From positions 62,001-126,000 of the forward strand of contig JAJFTO010000012.1 of the NCBI GenBank assembly GCA_021372865.1: a stretch of 64,000 bases of DNA, in the 5' to 3' direction. Positions 45,996 through 57,413 of this stretch are shown here, in pieces. The stretch is from Porphyromonadaceae bacterium (GTDB taxonomy: Bacteria > Bacteroidota > Bacteroidia > Bacteroidales > Dysgonomonadaceae). Within the stretch, counting starts at the first letter, position 1. The number at the start of each line of letters is the position of its first letter. The translations under genes were made by a program, and so were the position numbers. The notes under the pieces were generated by a model. It worked only from the letters and a program-made list of their open reading frames with translations, had not been told where the DNA came from and ran no database searches.

Positions 45996-47771
45996 ATGTT
46001 AACAAAAGGAACAGTAAAAGGAATCATATCCAACCTTGTCATCGTGGAGGTGGATGGGCCTGTTGCTCAAAACGAGATCGCTTACATCAATCTGAATGGA
46101 ACCAAACTGATGGCAGAAGTCATCAAGGTGGTGGGTAGAAATGTCAACGTCCAGGTATTTGAGAGTACCCGGGGATTGACCGTCGGTGCGGAGGTGGAAT
46201 TTCAGGGGCATATGCTCGAGGTAGTCCTTGGCCCAGGTCTTCTGCAACGCAATCTCGATGGTCTGGAGAACGATCTCGACAAGATGGAGGGGGTTTTCCT
46301 GAAAAGAGGGGACTATACTTTCCCGCTCGATGAGGAAAAACTGTGGCATCTCAAGCCGCTCGCAAAAGTGGGAGATCGTGTCACTGCAGGCTCCTGGCTG
46401 GGTGAGGTGGATGAGAACTTTCAACCACACAAGATCATGGTCCCCTTTGTGATGAAGGGTGACTATACCATAAAAAGCATCGTCGACGAAGGAGATTACA
46501 ATATATACAAAACCATTGCCGTAGTGGCAGATAAGGAGGGCGGGGAGACAGACATCAACATGGTACAGCGCTGGCCGGTCAAGGTGGCCATCACCGAATA
46601 CAAGGAAAAGCCACGGCCTTTTAAGTTGTTGGAAACCGGCGTACGCTCCATCGACACGTTGAATCCCATCGTGGAAGGAGGAACAGGATTTATACCGGGT
46701 GCCTTCGGCACAGGGAAGACGGTGTTACAACATGCCATCTCCAAACAGGCGGAAGCCGATATTGTGATCATCGCTGCCTGCGGTGAGCGTGCCAACGAGG
46801 TGGTTGAAATCTTTACCGAGTTCCCGGAACTGGTAGATCCGCACACGGGCCGTAAGCTGATGGAGCGTACCATCATCGTGGCCAACACCTCCAACATGCC
46901 GGTAGCCGCCCGTGAAGCATCGGTTTACACGGCGATGACCATCGGTGAGTATTACCGTTCCATGGGACTGAAAGTGCTGCTGATGGCGGACTCCACCTCC
47001 CGCTGGGCGCAAGCGCTGCGTGAGATGAGCAACCGGCTGGAAGAGCTGCCGGGGCCTGATGCTTTCCCGATGGACTTGTCAGCGACCATCTCCAACTTCT
47101 ACGGCCGGGCAGGACATGTAAAGCTGAATAATGGTGCAGAGGGCTCAATCACTTTCATTGGCACGGTATCACCTGCCGGGGGAAACCTCAAGGAACCGGT
47201 GACGGAAAATACCAAAAAAGTGGCACGTTGTTTCTATGCGCTTGAACAGGATCGGGCCGACAAGAAACGCTACCCCGCCATCAATCCAATAGAATCTTAC
47301 TCCAAATATTTCGAGTATCCCGAATTTGAAAAATATATTTCTGATCATATTGCCAACGACTGGACAGAGAAAGTGAGCGAGATAAAAACCCGCCTGCTGC
47401 GCGGCAAGGAGATCGCCGAACAGATCAATATTCTCGGTGACGACGGTGTTCCTGTGGAATATCATATTACCTTCTGGAAATCGGAACTGATCGATTTCAT
47501 CGTGCTGCAGCAGGATGCTTTCGACGAGGTGGATGCAGTGACACCGATTGAACGTCAGAAAAACATTCTGAATCTGGTCGTGGATGTATGTCGTACCGAT
47601 TTTGAATTCGAGAATTTCAACCAGGTTGCCATCTTTTTTAAGGAACTGATCAACATTGGCCGTCAGATGAATTATGCGGAATTTGAATCTGAAAAATTCA
47701 ATGAATATCACAGGCAATTGAGGGAACTGGTAAAACAAAATTCGGTAGTGAACAATAAAATCAAGGAATAA
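45996..47771 (+). CDS. atpA: V/A-type ATP synthase catalytic subunit A
   Basis: 591 aa. The Walker A loop GAFGTGKTV (residues 235-243) is slightly different from the usual GPFGSGKT. Other catalytic features are EFPELVDPHTGRKLMER, MADSTSRWAQALREMS, and the A-specific inserted region (about 110-200, KGDYTFPLDEEKLWHLKP). The start at 45996 is chosen because MLTKGTVKGIISNLVIVEV matches the family; the frame extends upstream to 45924. Stop and start of subunit B overlap by one base (TAATG). Confidence 0.95.
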   Translation: MLTKGTVKGIISNLVIVEVDGPVAQNEIAYINLNGTKLMAEVIKVVGRNVNVQVFESTRGLTVGAEVEFQGHMLEVVLGPGLLQRNLDGLENDLDKMEGVFLKRGDYTFPLDEEKLWHLKPLAKVGDRVTAGSWLGEVDENFQPHKIMVPFVMKGDYTIKSIVDEGDYNIYKTIAVVADKEGGETDINMVQRWPVKVAITEYKEKPRPFKLLETGVRSIDTLNPIVEGGTGFIPGAFGTGKTVLQHAISKQAEADIVIIAACGERANEVVEIFTEFPELVDPHTGRKLMERTIIVANTSNMPVAAREASVYTAMTIGEYYRSMGLKVLLMADSTSRWAQALREMSNRLEELPGPDAFPMDLSATISNFYGRAGHVKLNNGAEGSITFIGTVSPAGGNLKEPVTENTKKVARCFYALEQDRADKKRYPAINPIESYSKYFEYPEFEKYISDHIANDWTEKVSEIKTRLLRGKEIAEQINILGDDGVPVEYHITFWKSELIDFIVLQQDAFDEVDAVTPIERQKNILNLVVDVCRTDFEFENFNQVAIFFKELINIGRQMNYAEFESEKFNEYHRQLRELVKQNSVVNNKIKE

Positions 47772-49084
47772 TGGCAAAAGCATTTCAAAAAATATACACG
47801 CAGATCACACAGATCACCAAGGCCACCTGCTCGGTCAAGGCAAACCAGGTGGGGTACGATGAACTGGCCACTGTGGAAGGGCGGTTGGCCCAGGTGGTGA
47901 AGATCATGGGCGATGAGGTGACATTGCAGATTTTTGAAGGTACCGAAGGCATCCCAACCAATTCCGAAGTATTATTTATGGGAAAATCGCCTTCTCTCAG
48001 GGTGAGCGATCAGCTTGCGGGGCGCTTTTTCAACGCCTATGGAGATCCCATCGACGGGGGACCCGCTCCCGAAGGAGAAGAAAGAGCCATTGGTGGTCCT
48101 TCTGTCAATCCTGTGCGACGCAAGCAACCTTCGGAGCTTATTGCAACCGGCATCGCGGGCATCGACCTGAACAACACGCTGGTATCGGGTCAGAAGATTC
48201 CTTTTTTTGCCGACCCGGATCAGCCTTTCAATCAGGTGATGGCGACCGTGGCGTTGCGCGCCCAGGCCGACAAGATTATTCTCGGCGGGATGGGGATGAC
48301 CAACGACGACTATCTCTACTTTAAGAATGTGTTCAGCAATGCTGGCGCACTGGATCGCATCATCTCATTCATGAACACCACCGAGAATCCTGCCGTGGAA
48401 CGACTGCTGGTGCCTGATATGGCACTGACGGCGGCAGAATATTTTGCGGTAGATAAGAACGAGAAGGTGCTGGTACTGCTCACCGACATGTCCTCCTATG
48501 CCGATGCACTCTCCATTGTATCGAACCGTATGGATCAGATCCCCTCAAAGGATTCTATGCCGGGATCGCTCTATTCCGACCTGGCCAAAATCTATGAGAA
48601 GGCAGCCCAGTTCCCGTCGGGCGGTTCTATCACCATCCTGGCGGTAACCACCCTCTCGGGCGGCGACATCACCCATGCGGTCCCCGACAACACGGGATAT
48701 ATTACCGAAGGACAGCTCTTTTTACGTTTCGACAGTGATGTGAGCAAAGTAGTCGTGGACCCCTTCCGTTCGTTATCCCGACTAAAACAGCTGGTGCAGG
48801 GCAAGAAAACACGCGAAGATCATCCCCAGGTGATGAACGCCGCCGTGCGCCTCTATGCCGATGCAGCCAACGCAAAAACCAAACAGGAGAATGGGTTCGA
48901 CCTGACGGACTACGACCAGCGCACGCTTTCGTTTGCAAAAGATTATTCAAAACAGCTGATGGCCATCGACGTCAACCTGAACACGGTGGAGATGCTTGAT
49001 AAAACATGGGAGTTACTGTCGGCACATTTCAAGCCCTCCGAAGTAAATATGAAACAGGAGTTGGTAGATAAGTACTGGAAATAA
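47771..49084 (+). CDS. atpB: V/A-type ATP synthase regulatory subunit B
   Basis: 437 aa non-catalytic subunit of the A3B3 head. It begins FQKIYTQITQITKATC, and has ATGIAGIDLNNTLVSGQKIPFF where the catalytic A subunit has its P-loop, so no Walker A is present, as expected. LLTDMSSYADALSIVSNRMDQIP and GSITILAVTTLSGGDITHAVPDNTG are typical of B. It follows A with a one-base overlap and precedes D by 3 bases. Symbol per V/A convention. Confidence 0.95.
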   Translation: MAKAFQKIYTQITQITKATCSVKANQVGYDELATVEGRLAQVVKIMGDEVTLQIFEGTEGIPTNSEVLFMGKSPSLRVSDQLAGRFFNAYGDPIDGGPAPEGEERAIGGPSVNPVRRKQPSELIATGIAGIDLNNTLVSGQKIPFFADPDQPFNQVMATVALRAQADKIILGGMGMTNDDYLYFKNVFSNAGALDRIISFMNTTENPAVERLLVPDMALTAAEYFAVDKNEKVLVLLTDMSSYADALSIVSNRMDQIPSKDSMPGSLYSDLAKIYEKAAQFPSGGSITILAVTTLSGGDITHAVPDNTGYITEGQLFLRFDSDVSKVVVDPFRSLSRLKQLVQGKKTREDHPQVMNAAVRLYADAANAKTKQENGFDLTDYDQRTLSFAKDYSKQLMAIDVNLNTVEMLDKTWELLSAHFKPSEVNMKQELVDKYWK

Positions 49085-49087
49085 AGC

Positions 49088-49702
49088 ATGGCGATCAAAT
49101 TTCAATACAACAAAACTTCCCGTCAGCAGCTGGAAAAACAGCTTGGTGTACGTGAGCGGGCACTTCCTACGTTGCAGAACAAGGAGACCGCATTACGCAT
49201 GGAAGTAAGGAAAGCCAAAGAAGAAATTGAATCCCTTGAAAGAGAGATCGAGACGCAGGTACGTTCTTACGACAAGATGAAGGGAATGTGGATAGAGTTT
49301 GATTCCACGCTGATCAGTGTGAAAGATGTGCATCTCTCTAAAAAAAAGATAGCCGGCGTGGTAATACCGGTGCTCGAAGGAGTGGAATTTGAACTGAAGT
49401 CATTCAGCCTGTTTAACCGGCCCAAATGGTTTCTCGACGGGGTGAAAACACTCGAAAGTATTGCCGAAACTGGCATACGCCGCGATTTTCATCTTATACG
49501 TCTCAACCGCATTGAGTACGCCCGCAAGAAGACCACCCAGAAAGTGAATCTTTTCGAGAAAGTGCAAATTCCGGGTTATCAGGAGGCAATTCTCAAAATA
49601 AAGAGATACCTCGAAGACGAGGAAAACCTCTCCAAATCGTCACAAAAGATCATGCGTACCCATCAGGAACAACGAAGAAAGGAGGAAGACGGCGTATGGT
49701 AG
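49088..49702 (+). CDS. atpD: V/A-type ATP synthase subunit D
   Basis: 204 aa central-stalk subunit. It is a long coiled coil at both ends: KTSRQQLEKQLGVRERALPTL at the start and KKTTQKVNLFEKVQIPGYQ near the C terminus, the latter being the best conserved region of subunit D. It couples ATP hydrolysis to rotor rotation. Its stop overlaps the subunit I start by 7 bases. No subunit F gene was found next to it. Confidence 0.9.
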   Translation: MAIKFQYNKTSRQQLEKQLGVRERALPTLQNKETALRMEVRKAKEEIESLEREIETQVRSYDKMKGMWIEFDSTLISVKDVHLSKKKIAGVVIPVLEGVEFELKSFSLFNRPKWFLDGVKTLESIAETGIRRDFHLIRLNRIEYARKKTTQKVNLFEKVQIPGYQEAILKIKRYLEDEENLSKSSQKIMRTHQEQRRKEEDGVW

Positions 49703-51522
49703 CAAAAATGAAAAAGTTCACTTTTCTGGCTTTCCACAAGGAATATGACCGGTTTCTTCACGATCTGCGTAACCTGGGAATGATTCATGTGGTGGGACAA
49801 AACCGCACCGAAGCCGATGAAGAGAACCTGCAACAGTTTGTGACCGAGGCAAAGAAACTGGGTGAGACAATCAAGACACTGAAGAAAAACAGGGATAAAA
49901 AGACAAATGCCGCATTTAACAAGCCAGATGTAGCACTTGGAAAGAAGATTCCCGTGACGATTCAAACAATAGAGCATCGAAAATCCTCACTGAACCAACG
50001 GCTACAGGTCGCTGTAAAAGAACGGGAAGCACTCAGGCCCTGGGGTGACTTCGATCCTGAAAATATTTATCGTCTCCGACAGGCCAACTATCAGGTACAC
50101 TTCTTCATCTCCCCCGATAACAAATACAATCCGGAATGGGAAACGACATACGATGCAGTGGTCTTGAAAAAGGAATCGTCTAAAACTTATTTTATGACGA
50201 TCAACCACACAGAACAGATGGCCGATCTTCTTGATCTGGAAGAGATCAGACTACCTGATGTGTCGCTCTCGGCCCTCGATAAACTAATCCTTTCCCTTCG
50301 GGAGAAAATAAATACAGAGGAGGAAGCACTGCAAAAGCTTACCAACAATCTGCCTTCCGTGGAGGCTGCGTTGAACGAGCTGGAGGCACAGATGTCCTTC
50401 CAGAAAGTATCACAGAGTGCCACGCCGCTGGCTGATGCGAAGCTGATGCTTCTGCAGGGATGGGCTCCTGCGGAGAAAACGCCTGAGATTGTCTCGTACA
50501 TGGAATCGAAGGATGCCTGGTTCGAGGTGTCCGATCCACAGCCGGACGATGATGTACCCATTCAGTTTCAAAACAACGGCTTCTTCCGGATTTTTGAACC
50601 CATAGCCGAGTTGTACATGTTACCGAAATACAATGAGATAGACCTCACACCTTACTTCGCGCCCTTTTACATGCTCTTCTTCGGCCTTTCACTGGGCGAC
50701 ATAGGCTATGGCCTCTTTCTCTTCATTGTGGCTACGCTTGTGAAACTTCTTCAGAAAAGAAAATTATCGACGGGCGTGAAAACCATCTTGTCCCTGGTGC
50801 AGGTGCTGGGCGCCTCCACCATGGTGGCAGGTCTGCTCACGGGTGGTTTCTTCGGCTTTGCCGTCTACGACCTGGACAACCCTGTCTCGCAGGCACTGAA
50901 AGAAAAAGTATTCTTCAACAACAACCAGATGTTTATACTGTCGCTCGTACTGGGAGTCATACAGATACTCTTCGGTATGTGCCTGAAAGCTGCCAACCGT
51001 ATCAAACAGTTCGGAGTAATCCATGCCTTGTCCACCATCGGCTGGATCATTTTACTGACCAGTGTCATCTTTGCCTATCTGTTTCCGGCCCTGATGCCAA
51101 TGGGAGGGACCTTACACCTTGTAGTAATGGGACTCTCTGCCGTACTCATCTACTTCTTCAACTCACCCGGAAAGAATCCGGCAGTGAACCTGGGCCTCGG
51201 GCTGTGGGATACCTACAACATGGCTACGGGATTACTGGGGGACATATTATCTTATGTGCGACTGTTCGCACTTGGTCTCTCGGGTGGCATCCTGGCCAGT
51301 GTATTCAATAGCCTGGCCACGGGAATGAGTCCAGACAATGCCATTGCAGGCCCTATCGTGACCATTCTGATCTTTCTGATAGGCCATACCATCAACATCT
51401 TTATGAACGTACTGGGCGCCGTCGTGCATCCGGTGCGGCTCACCTTTGTGGAGTTTTATAAAAATTCAGAATTTACCGGTGGAGGAAAGAAATACACTCC
51501 TTTCGGAGAAGCAAATGGATAG
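49696..51522 (+). CDS. atpI: V/A-type ATP synthase subunit I (a subunit)
   Basis: 608 aa. The first ~320 residues are soluble and coiled-coil (KMKKFTFLAFHKEYDRFLHDLR), forming the stator arm; the rest holds about seven membrane helices that carry the ion half-channels. Conserved membrane segments include PFYMLFFGLSLGDIGYGLFLF and LGDILSYVRLFALGLSGGILA with the essential Arg, and HTINIFMNVLGAVVHPVRL near the end. An alternative start at 49708 would remove four residues. It is followed by the K proteolipid after 33 bases. Confidence 0.93.
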   Translation: MVAKMKKFTFLAFHKEYDRFLHDLRNLGMIHVVGQNRTEADEENLQQFVTEAKKLGETIKTLKKNRDKKTNAAFNKPDVALGKKIPVTIQTIEHRKSSLNQRLQVAVKEREALRPWGDFDPENIYRLRQANYQVHFFISPDNKYNPEWETTYDAVVLKKESSKTYFMTINHTEQMADLLDLEEIRLPDVSLSALDKLILSLREKINTEEEALQKLTNNLPSVEAALNELEAQMSFQKVSQSATPLADAKLMLLQGWAPAEKTPEIVSYMESKDAWFEVSDPQPDDDVPIQFQNNGFFRIFEPIAELYMLPKYNEIDLTPYFAPFYMLFFGLSLGDIGYGLFLFIVATLVKLLQKRKLSTGVKTILSLVQVLGASTMVAGLLTGGFFGFAVYDLDNPVSQALKEKVFFNNNQMFILSLVLGVIQILFGMCLKAANRIKQFGVIHALSTIGWIILLTSVIFAYLFPALMPMGGTLHLVVMGLSAVLIYFFNSPGKNPAVNLGLGLWDTYNMATGLLGDILSYVRLFALGLSGGILASVFNSLATGMSPDNAIAGPIVTILIFLIGHTINIFMNVLGAVVHPVRLTFVEFYKNSEFTGGGKKYTPFGEANG

Positions 51523-51555
51523 AACAATCAAACAATAAATTTAAATAGTGAATAA

Positions 51556-52918
<1,363 letters not shown>

Positions 52919-53042
52919 TGCGACAAGTGTTAATGTGATCTACAAAAATAGTCATAATTTTCATGAATTTTGCCATTGAATAATCTGGCAATGAAAAAAA
53001 CTTGTACAATGCAGGTTAGCTTTGTTTTTTATCACCGCGTAC

Positions 53043-53073
53043 TTGGAAATAGCTCGTTTTTCATGTACTTTTG
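53043..53073 (+). promoter_or_regulatory. promoter of ffh
   Basis: TTG (53043-53045), 20-base spacer, TACTTTTG (53066-53073), a perfect Bacteroidetes -7 box. A start near 53079 gives a 90-base structured leader. Confidence 0.65.
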
Positions 53074-53080
53074 TGTTTTG

Positions 53081-53145
53081 AATTAAGCCCTTGCCGTGAA
53101 AACGGAGGGGTTGAGGAATATCCCGAAGGTCGACTTCGGGGAGTT
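53081..53145 (+). promoter_or_regulatory. structured 5' leader of ffh
   Basis: Two inverted repeats: CCGT-GAAA-ACGG (53094-53105), a GNRA-capped stem extended by CCCT/AGGG around a 2-base bulge (53088-53109), and a perfect 7-bp stem CCCGAAG-GTCGA-CTTCGGG (53122-53140). They lie between the promoter and the ffh start at 53170. No poly-T run follows, so these are not an intrinsic terminator. No known riboswitch was recognised. Confidence 0.4.
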
Positions 53146-53169
53146 AAAACAACAAGCTTATAAAAACAG

Positions 53170-54495
53170 ATGTTTGAAAATTTAAATGAGAGACTGGAGC
53201 GGTCGTTTAAGATACTAAAGGGCCAGGGCAAAATCACCGAGATCAACGTAGCCGAGACATTGAAAGAGGTCCGCCGTGCCCTGCTCGACGCAGACGTAAA
53301 CTATAAAACAGCCAGAGAATTTACAGAGACCGTCAAGCAGAAGGCGCTGGGGCAGGATGTACTCAATGCCGTGAAGCCCGAACAACTGATGGTGAAGATC
53401 GTGCACGACGAGCTGGCCACGCTGATGGGCGGTACCGCCATGGACATCAACATCAAAGGATCGCCGGCCATCATTCTCATGTCGGGTCTTCAAGGATCAG
53501 GTAAAACCACTTTTTCGGGCAAGCTGGCTCATATGCTCAAGAGCAAACGAGGCAAGAATCCTTTGCTGGTGGCGGGCGACGTCTACCGTCCCGCAGCCAT
53601 CGAACAGCTTAAAATACTGGGTGAGCAAATCGGGGTGGCAGTATATGCGGAGGAAGAGAACAAGAATCCGGTAAAGATCGCACAAAACGCCATCCAGCAT
53701 GCCCGGCAGTATGGCAAAGACCTGGTGATTATCGATACCGCCGGTCGACTGGCCATAGACGAGCAGATGATGAACGAGATCGAGTCGATCAAGAAGGCAG
53801 TCAACCCGCAGGAAATCCTCTTCGTGGTGGATGCGATGACCGGACAGGATGCCGTGAACACGGCCAAAGAATTCAACCAGCGGCTCGATTTCAACGGGGT
53901 GGTGCTCACCAAGCTCGATGGTGATACCCGCGGTGGTGCGGCACTCTCAATTCGATCGGTGGTCGACAAGCCCATCAAGTTTGTCGGTACCGGCGAGAAG
54001 CTTGACGCCATAGACGTGTTTCATCCGGAACGCATGGCCGACCGAATCCTCGGCATGGGCGATATTGTATCACTGGTTGAGAAAGCACAGGAGCAATACG
54101 ACGAAGAGGAAGCACGTCGCCTGCAGAAAAAAATAGCGAAAAACCAATTCGACTTCAACGATTTCATTACCCAGATACAGCAAATAAAAAAAATGGGTAA
54201 TCTGAAAGATCTGGCGTCCATGATTCCTGGCGTCGGCAAGCAGATCAAGGACCTTGATATCGACGACAATGCCTTCAAAGGTATTGAAGCGATTATCCGA
54301 TCCATGACCCCTGCGGAGCGCAGTAATCCCGAGATACTGAACGGTAGTCGCCGTGCCCGTATTGCCAAAGGGAGCGGCACCAACATACAGGAGGTGAACA
54401 AACTGATTAAACAGTTCGATGAGACACGCAAGATGATGAAAATGATGACCTCGGGCGGCGCCAAACAGGCCATGCGGAATATGCGGAGAAGGTAG
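53170..54495 (+). CDS. ffh: signal recognition particle protein Ffh
   Basis: 441 aa SRP54-type GTPase that delivers ribosomes with nascent membrane proteins to the membrane. N domain (MFENLNERLERSFKIL), G domain with the P-loop GLQGSGKTTFSGKLA, DTAGRLAIDEQMM, TKLDGDTRGGAALS, and a C-terminal M domain with MTPAERSNPEILNGSRRARIAKGSG that binds SRP RNA. The SRP RNA gene lies 5.6 kb downstream on the same strand. It is preceded by a promoter and structured leader. Confidence 0.97.
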   Translation: MFENLNERLERSFKILKGQGKITEINVAETLKEVRRALLDADVNYKTAREFTETVKQKALGQDVLNAVKPEQLMVKIVHDELATLMGGTAMDINIKGSPAIILMSGLQGSGKTTFSGKLAHMLKSKRGKNPLLVAGDVYRPAAIEQLKILGEQIGVAVYAEEENKNPVKIAQNAIQHARQYGKDLVIIDTAGRLAIDEQMMNEIESIKKAVNPQEILFVVDAMTGQDAVNTAKEFNQRLDFNGVVLTKLDGDTRGGAALSIRSVVDKPIKFVGTGEKLDAIDVFHPERMADRILGMGDIVSLVEKAQEQYDEEEARRLQKKIAKNQFDFNDFITQIQQIKKMGNLKDLASMIPGVGKQIKDLDIDDNAFKGIEAIIRSMTPAERSNPEILNGSRRARIAKGSGTNIQEVNKLIKQFDETRKMMKMMTSGGAKQAMRNMRRR

Positions 54496-54720
54496 GTTGA
54501 TGTGACGATGTCCCAATGTAATGATGAGACAAAGTGCAATATGCCAATGTGTTAATCACTTGAAAACCGCGTTGTATGTTCAACCATTGATCCGCAAAAA
54601 TGAAAGCAGATTGCTGAAAGTTGACTGCTACAATATAAACCACCGTCATAACAAAGGCTGCTCCCCTGGGAGCTGAACACTGAAAGTTGACTGCTGATAA
54701 CTAAAAAGCTGAATTAAAAA
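54496..54720. repeat. dispersed hairpin elements (copies D) between ffh and folD
   Basis: 228-base spacer with no gene. Notable: a 16-base exact direct repeat CTGAAAGTTGACTGCT at 54614-54629 and 54680-54695, a perfect hairpin GCTCCC-CT-GGGAGC at about 54660-54673, CCAATGTG at 54544-54551, and GATGTGACGATG-like words at 54501-54515. Read on the minus strand these match copies A-C. The block ends 3 bases before the folD start. Confidence 0.6.
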
Positions 54721-54723
54721 AAT

Positions 54724-55605
54724 ATGAAACTAATTGATGGAAAGGCGATAGCCGCTCAAATAAAACAGGAGATAGCCCTGGAGGTTTCACAAATAAAAGC
54801 TGCCGGAGGCAAGACGCCCCATCTGGCAGCAGTATTGGTAGGCCATGACGGGGGTAGTGAAACGTATGTGGCCAACAAGGTACGCTCCTGCGAAGAGGTA
54901 GGATTCAAATCTACACTCATCCGCTATGAGGAGGATGTGACCGAGGCGGAGCTGCTCGCCTGCGTGAATCGTCTGAATAATGATGCCGACATCGACGGTT
55001 TCATCGTGCAACTCCCCCTACCCAAACATATTTCAGAAGATAAAATCACCGAAGCCATCGATTACCGCAAAGATGTGGATGGTTTTCATCCGGTGAACGT
55101 GGGACGCATGTCCCTCGGGATGCCCTGCTTTCTCTCTGCCACACCGGCCGGTATCGTGGAGTTGCTGAAACGATATAAGATAGAAACACAAGGAAAACAT
55201 TGTGTGGTACTGGGACGAAGCAACATCGTCGGTAAGCCGGTATCGATGCTGATGATGCAAAAAGGATATCCTGGCGACTGCACCGTCACCGTCTGTCACA
55301 GTCGCACAAAAAATATCAAAGAGATCTGCCTGCAGGCAGATATTATCATTGCCGCGCTGGGTGTGCCTGAATTTCTGAAAGGGGATATGGTGAAGGAGGG
55401 AGCCGTGGTGATTGACGTGGGCACTACCCGTGTTCCGAATAGCAATACCAAGTCGGGTTTCAAACTCACGGGTGATGTGAAGTTCGACGAAGTGGCCCCC
55501 AAATGTGCCTATATCACACCGGTTCCGGGTGGTGTGGGTCCGATGACCATTGTGTCTTTGCTCAGAAACACCCTGCTTGCAGGAAAAAAGGCCATTTATT
55601 CCTGA
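54724..55605 (+). CDS. folD: methylenetetrahydrofolate dehydrogenase/cyclohydrolase FolD
   Basis: 293 aa bifunctional enzyme of one-carbon metabolism, interconverting methylene-, methenyl- and formyl-tetrahydrofolate. Typical segments: the N-terminal [24 protein letters not shown] with the catalytic Lys region, [25 protein letters not shown], the NADP-binding [16 protein letters not shown], and [13 protein letters not shown] near the end. It is preceded by the repeat-rich spacer and followed 14 bases later by an SDR gene. Confidence 0.96.
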   Translation: MKLIDGKAIAAQIKQEIALEVSQIKAAGGKTPHLAAVLVGHDGGSETYVANKVRSCEEVGFKSTLIRYEEDVTEAELLACVNRLNNDADIDGFIVQLPLPKHISEDKITEAIDYRKDVDGFHPVNVGRMSLGMPCFLSATPAGIVELLKRYKIETQGKHCVVLGRSNIVGKPVSMLMMQKGYPGDCTVTVCHSRTKNIKEICLQADIIIAALGVPEFLKGDMVKEGAVVIDVGTTRVPNSNTKSGFKLTGDVKFDEVAPKCAYITPVPGGVGPMTIVSLLRNTLLAGKKAIYS

Positions 55606-55618
55606 AAAAAATTTCAGC

Positions 55619-56374
55619 ATGAAACGAGCATGCAAACATGTGATTATTACCGGCGGTGCCCAGGGTATTGGCCGCGTTGTAACCGAAGAATTGCTGAATC
55701 ACGACTATTGTGTTTCGGTTTTCGATATCGACAACGAGGCAATGGAGGAGCTTCGTCCCAATTTTCGTAAGCGCAGCTGCGACTTTTTTATCACGGATGT
55801 CTCCAATGAGGTGAGCGTACGATCGTCCATCAGGGCAGCCCTCAAGGAGTTCGGACCGGCATACGGACTTGTAAACAATGCCGTGCATGTAATCTTCAAG
55901 CCAATGGAAGAACTCACCCCCGATGAATGGAACCGTGCCATTGCGACCAACCTGACCGGCACTTTTTATTGTAGCAAGTATCTTACCCCTTCCTTGAGGG
56001 AGACAAAAGGATCAATCGTTAACATGTGTTCTACCAGAGCCTTCCAATCCGAGGCAAACACGGAATCTTATTCGGCCTCCAAAGGAGGTATCTTCTCGCT
56101 CACACACGCCATGGCTGTGAGCCTTGCACCCGATGTAAGGGTGAACAGTATCAGTCCGGGTTGGATCGATGTGTCTGCTATAAAGAAAAAGGAAATAGCC
56201 CGGCAGATACCCTTATCGAAGGAGGATCACTTGCAACACCCGGCAGGACGTGTGGGTAATGCCTGGGATATCGCACGGATGGTTTTGTTCCTGATGGATG
56301 CAGAAAATAGTTTCATTACCGGCCAAAATTTCACAATCGATGGGGGAATGACAAAAAAAATGATCTACGTATAA
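55619..56374 (+). CDS. short-chain dehydrogenase/reductase
   Basis: 251 aa NAD(P)-dependent oxidoreductase. TGGAQGIGRVV is the cofactor motif; NNAVH takes the place of NNAG, and the catalytic part is NMCSTRAF (Ser) with YSASKGG (Tyr, Lys). SISPGWIDVS and a C-terminal GQNFTIDGGMT are typical. Start taken at 55619 because VIITGGAQG follows at the usual distance; the open frame begins inside folD at 55550. The substrate is not predictable. It lies 14 bases behind folD, possibly co-transcribed. Confidence 0.87.
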   Translation: MKRACKHVIITGGAQGIGRVVTEELLNHDYCVSVFDIDNEAMEELRPNFRKRSCDFFITDVSNEVSVRSSIRAALKEFGPAYGLVNNAVHVIFKPMEELTPDEWNRAIATNLTGTFYCSKYLTPSLRETKGSIVNMCSTRAFQSEANTESYSASKGGIFSLTHAMAVSLAPDVRVNSISPGWIDVSAIKKKEIARQIPLSKEDHLQHPAGRVGNAWDIARMVLFLMDAENSFITGQNFTIDGGMTKKMIYV

Positions 56375-56383
56375 CGAAAAAAA

Positions 56384-57397
56384 TCAATTGTGCCTCACTT
56401 TAATCAGCGCGACACCCACCACCGTCCAGAAAATCTCCCGTATACGTTTACACAAGCTTACAAACACGCCATAAGAGATGGGTATCGACAAAAGACCATA
56501 AACAATTATCATCCCGCCCTCACGTGATCCCATCTGCATCGGCATAAAAAACAGCAGGTTTGCAACGAGCGACTGAATGGATTCAATCAACAGGCTCTTC
56601 CCGAATGTCACCGGCCAGCCAATTGCCCGCATCATCAGCAGGACTTCGACACAAATTAGAAAACGCGAAAGCATCTCCAGCAAAAGAGAAATTATAAAAT
56701 CTTTTTTGCGGTTCCGGTAAAGATCGGCAATCAGAAAATCCATCTGATCGATTTTATCCTGATGTTGTTTCCTATAACTTCTGATCCGATGTCCCACAAA
56801 AGGCAGCCTGCTACCCAAAATCAAAGCCCTGTCCACTCCTCCCCTCGTATATACACGATAAGCCCAGAGAAGCAACAGGAAAGAAGTTGCGCTGGAGAAA
56901 ATCATTCCCAGTTCAACCGTACCAGAAAGAACCGGCACAAGAAAAAGCAGCAGTGGGATGGTGACCATCCAAAAGATAAAATGGGAAACAAAGTGCATCA
57001 TGGCAGCCAGCAAGACAGAAGAGGTAGCTTTCTGGATACCCAATGTGGGTTGTAGCTCGATGACCTTATAGGGTTCACCACCCATCAATCCAAAAGGGGT
57101 AATATAATTGATAGCAAAACCACTGATTATCAACTTAAAGAGCCTCAAAAAACCCACATTTTTCGCTTCGGGGCTTCCATCCTGAATGATAAGATGCCAT
57201 GACATTGTATTCAGGAGATAAACTATTCCCCAAAGGCCGATGATCGGTACAAACCACCAGCCTGTCTCCCTGATATCGTGCCAGATGCTGTCGATACCAA
57301 TTTTATAGATCATTATTCCCAGAGCAAGCAGCCCGAGAAGAAAAAATAAATTTTGCGCGATTTTTGCTTTTTTTGCCATACCGGGCAACTTCTTCAC
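56384..57397 (-). CDS. YbhN/UPF0104-type membrane protein (lysylphosphatidylglycerol synthase TM domain-like)
   Basis: 337 aa with about eight hydrophobic helices (FFLLGLLALGIMIYKIGI at the start). It has the family segments FAINYITPFGLMGGEP and FFMPMQMGSREGGMIIVYG, seen in the flippase-like membrane part of MprF/AglD proteins. No soluble synthase domain is present, so lipid or polyprenyl-linked substrate movement is the usual guess. It begins 16 bases after the gcvT stop, probably in one operon. Confidence 0.82.
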   Translation of the reverse strand: MKKLPGMAKKAKIAQNLFFLLGLLALGIMIYKIGIDSIWHDIRETGWWFVPIIGLWGIVYLLNTMSWHLIIQDGSPEAKNVGFLRLFKLIISGFAINYITPFGLMGGEPYKVIELQPTLGIQKATSSVLLAAMMHFVSHFIFWMVTIPLLLFLVPVLSGTVELGMIFSSATSFLLLLWAYRVYTRGGVDRALILGSRLPFVGHRIRSYRKQHQDKIDQMDFLIADLYRNRKKDFIISLLLEMLSRFLICVEVLLMMRAIGWPVTFGKSLLIESIQSLVANLLFFMPMQMGSREGGMIIVYGLLSIPISYGVFVSLCKRIREIFWTVVGVALIKVRHN

Positions 57398-57413
57398 TTG
57401 TGTAACTGGAATA

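Noticed and set aside
53081..53145. Terminator upstream of ffh
   Set aside because: The hairpins lack a T run and lie between a promoter and its gene.
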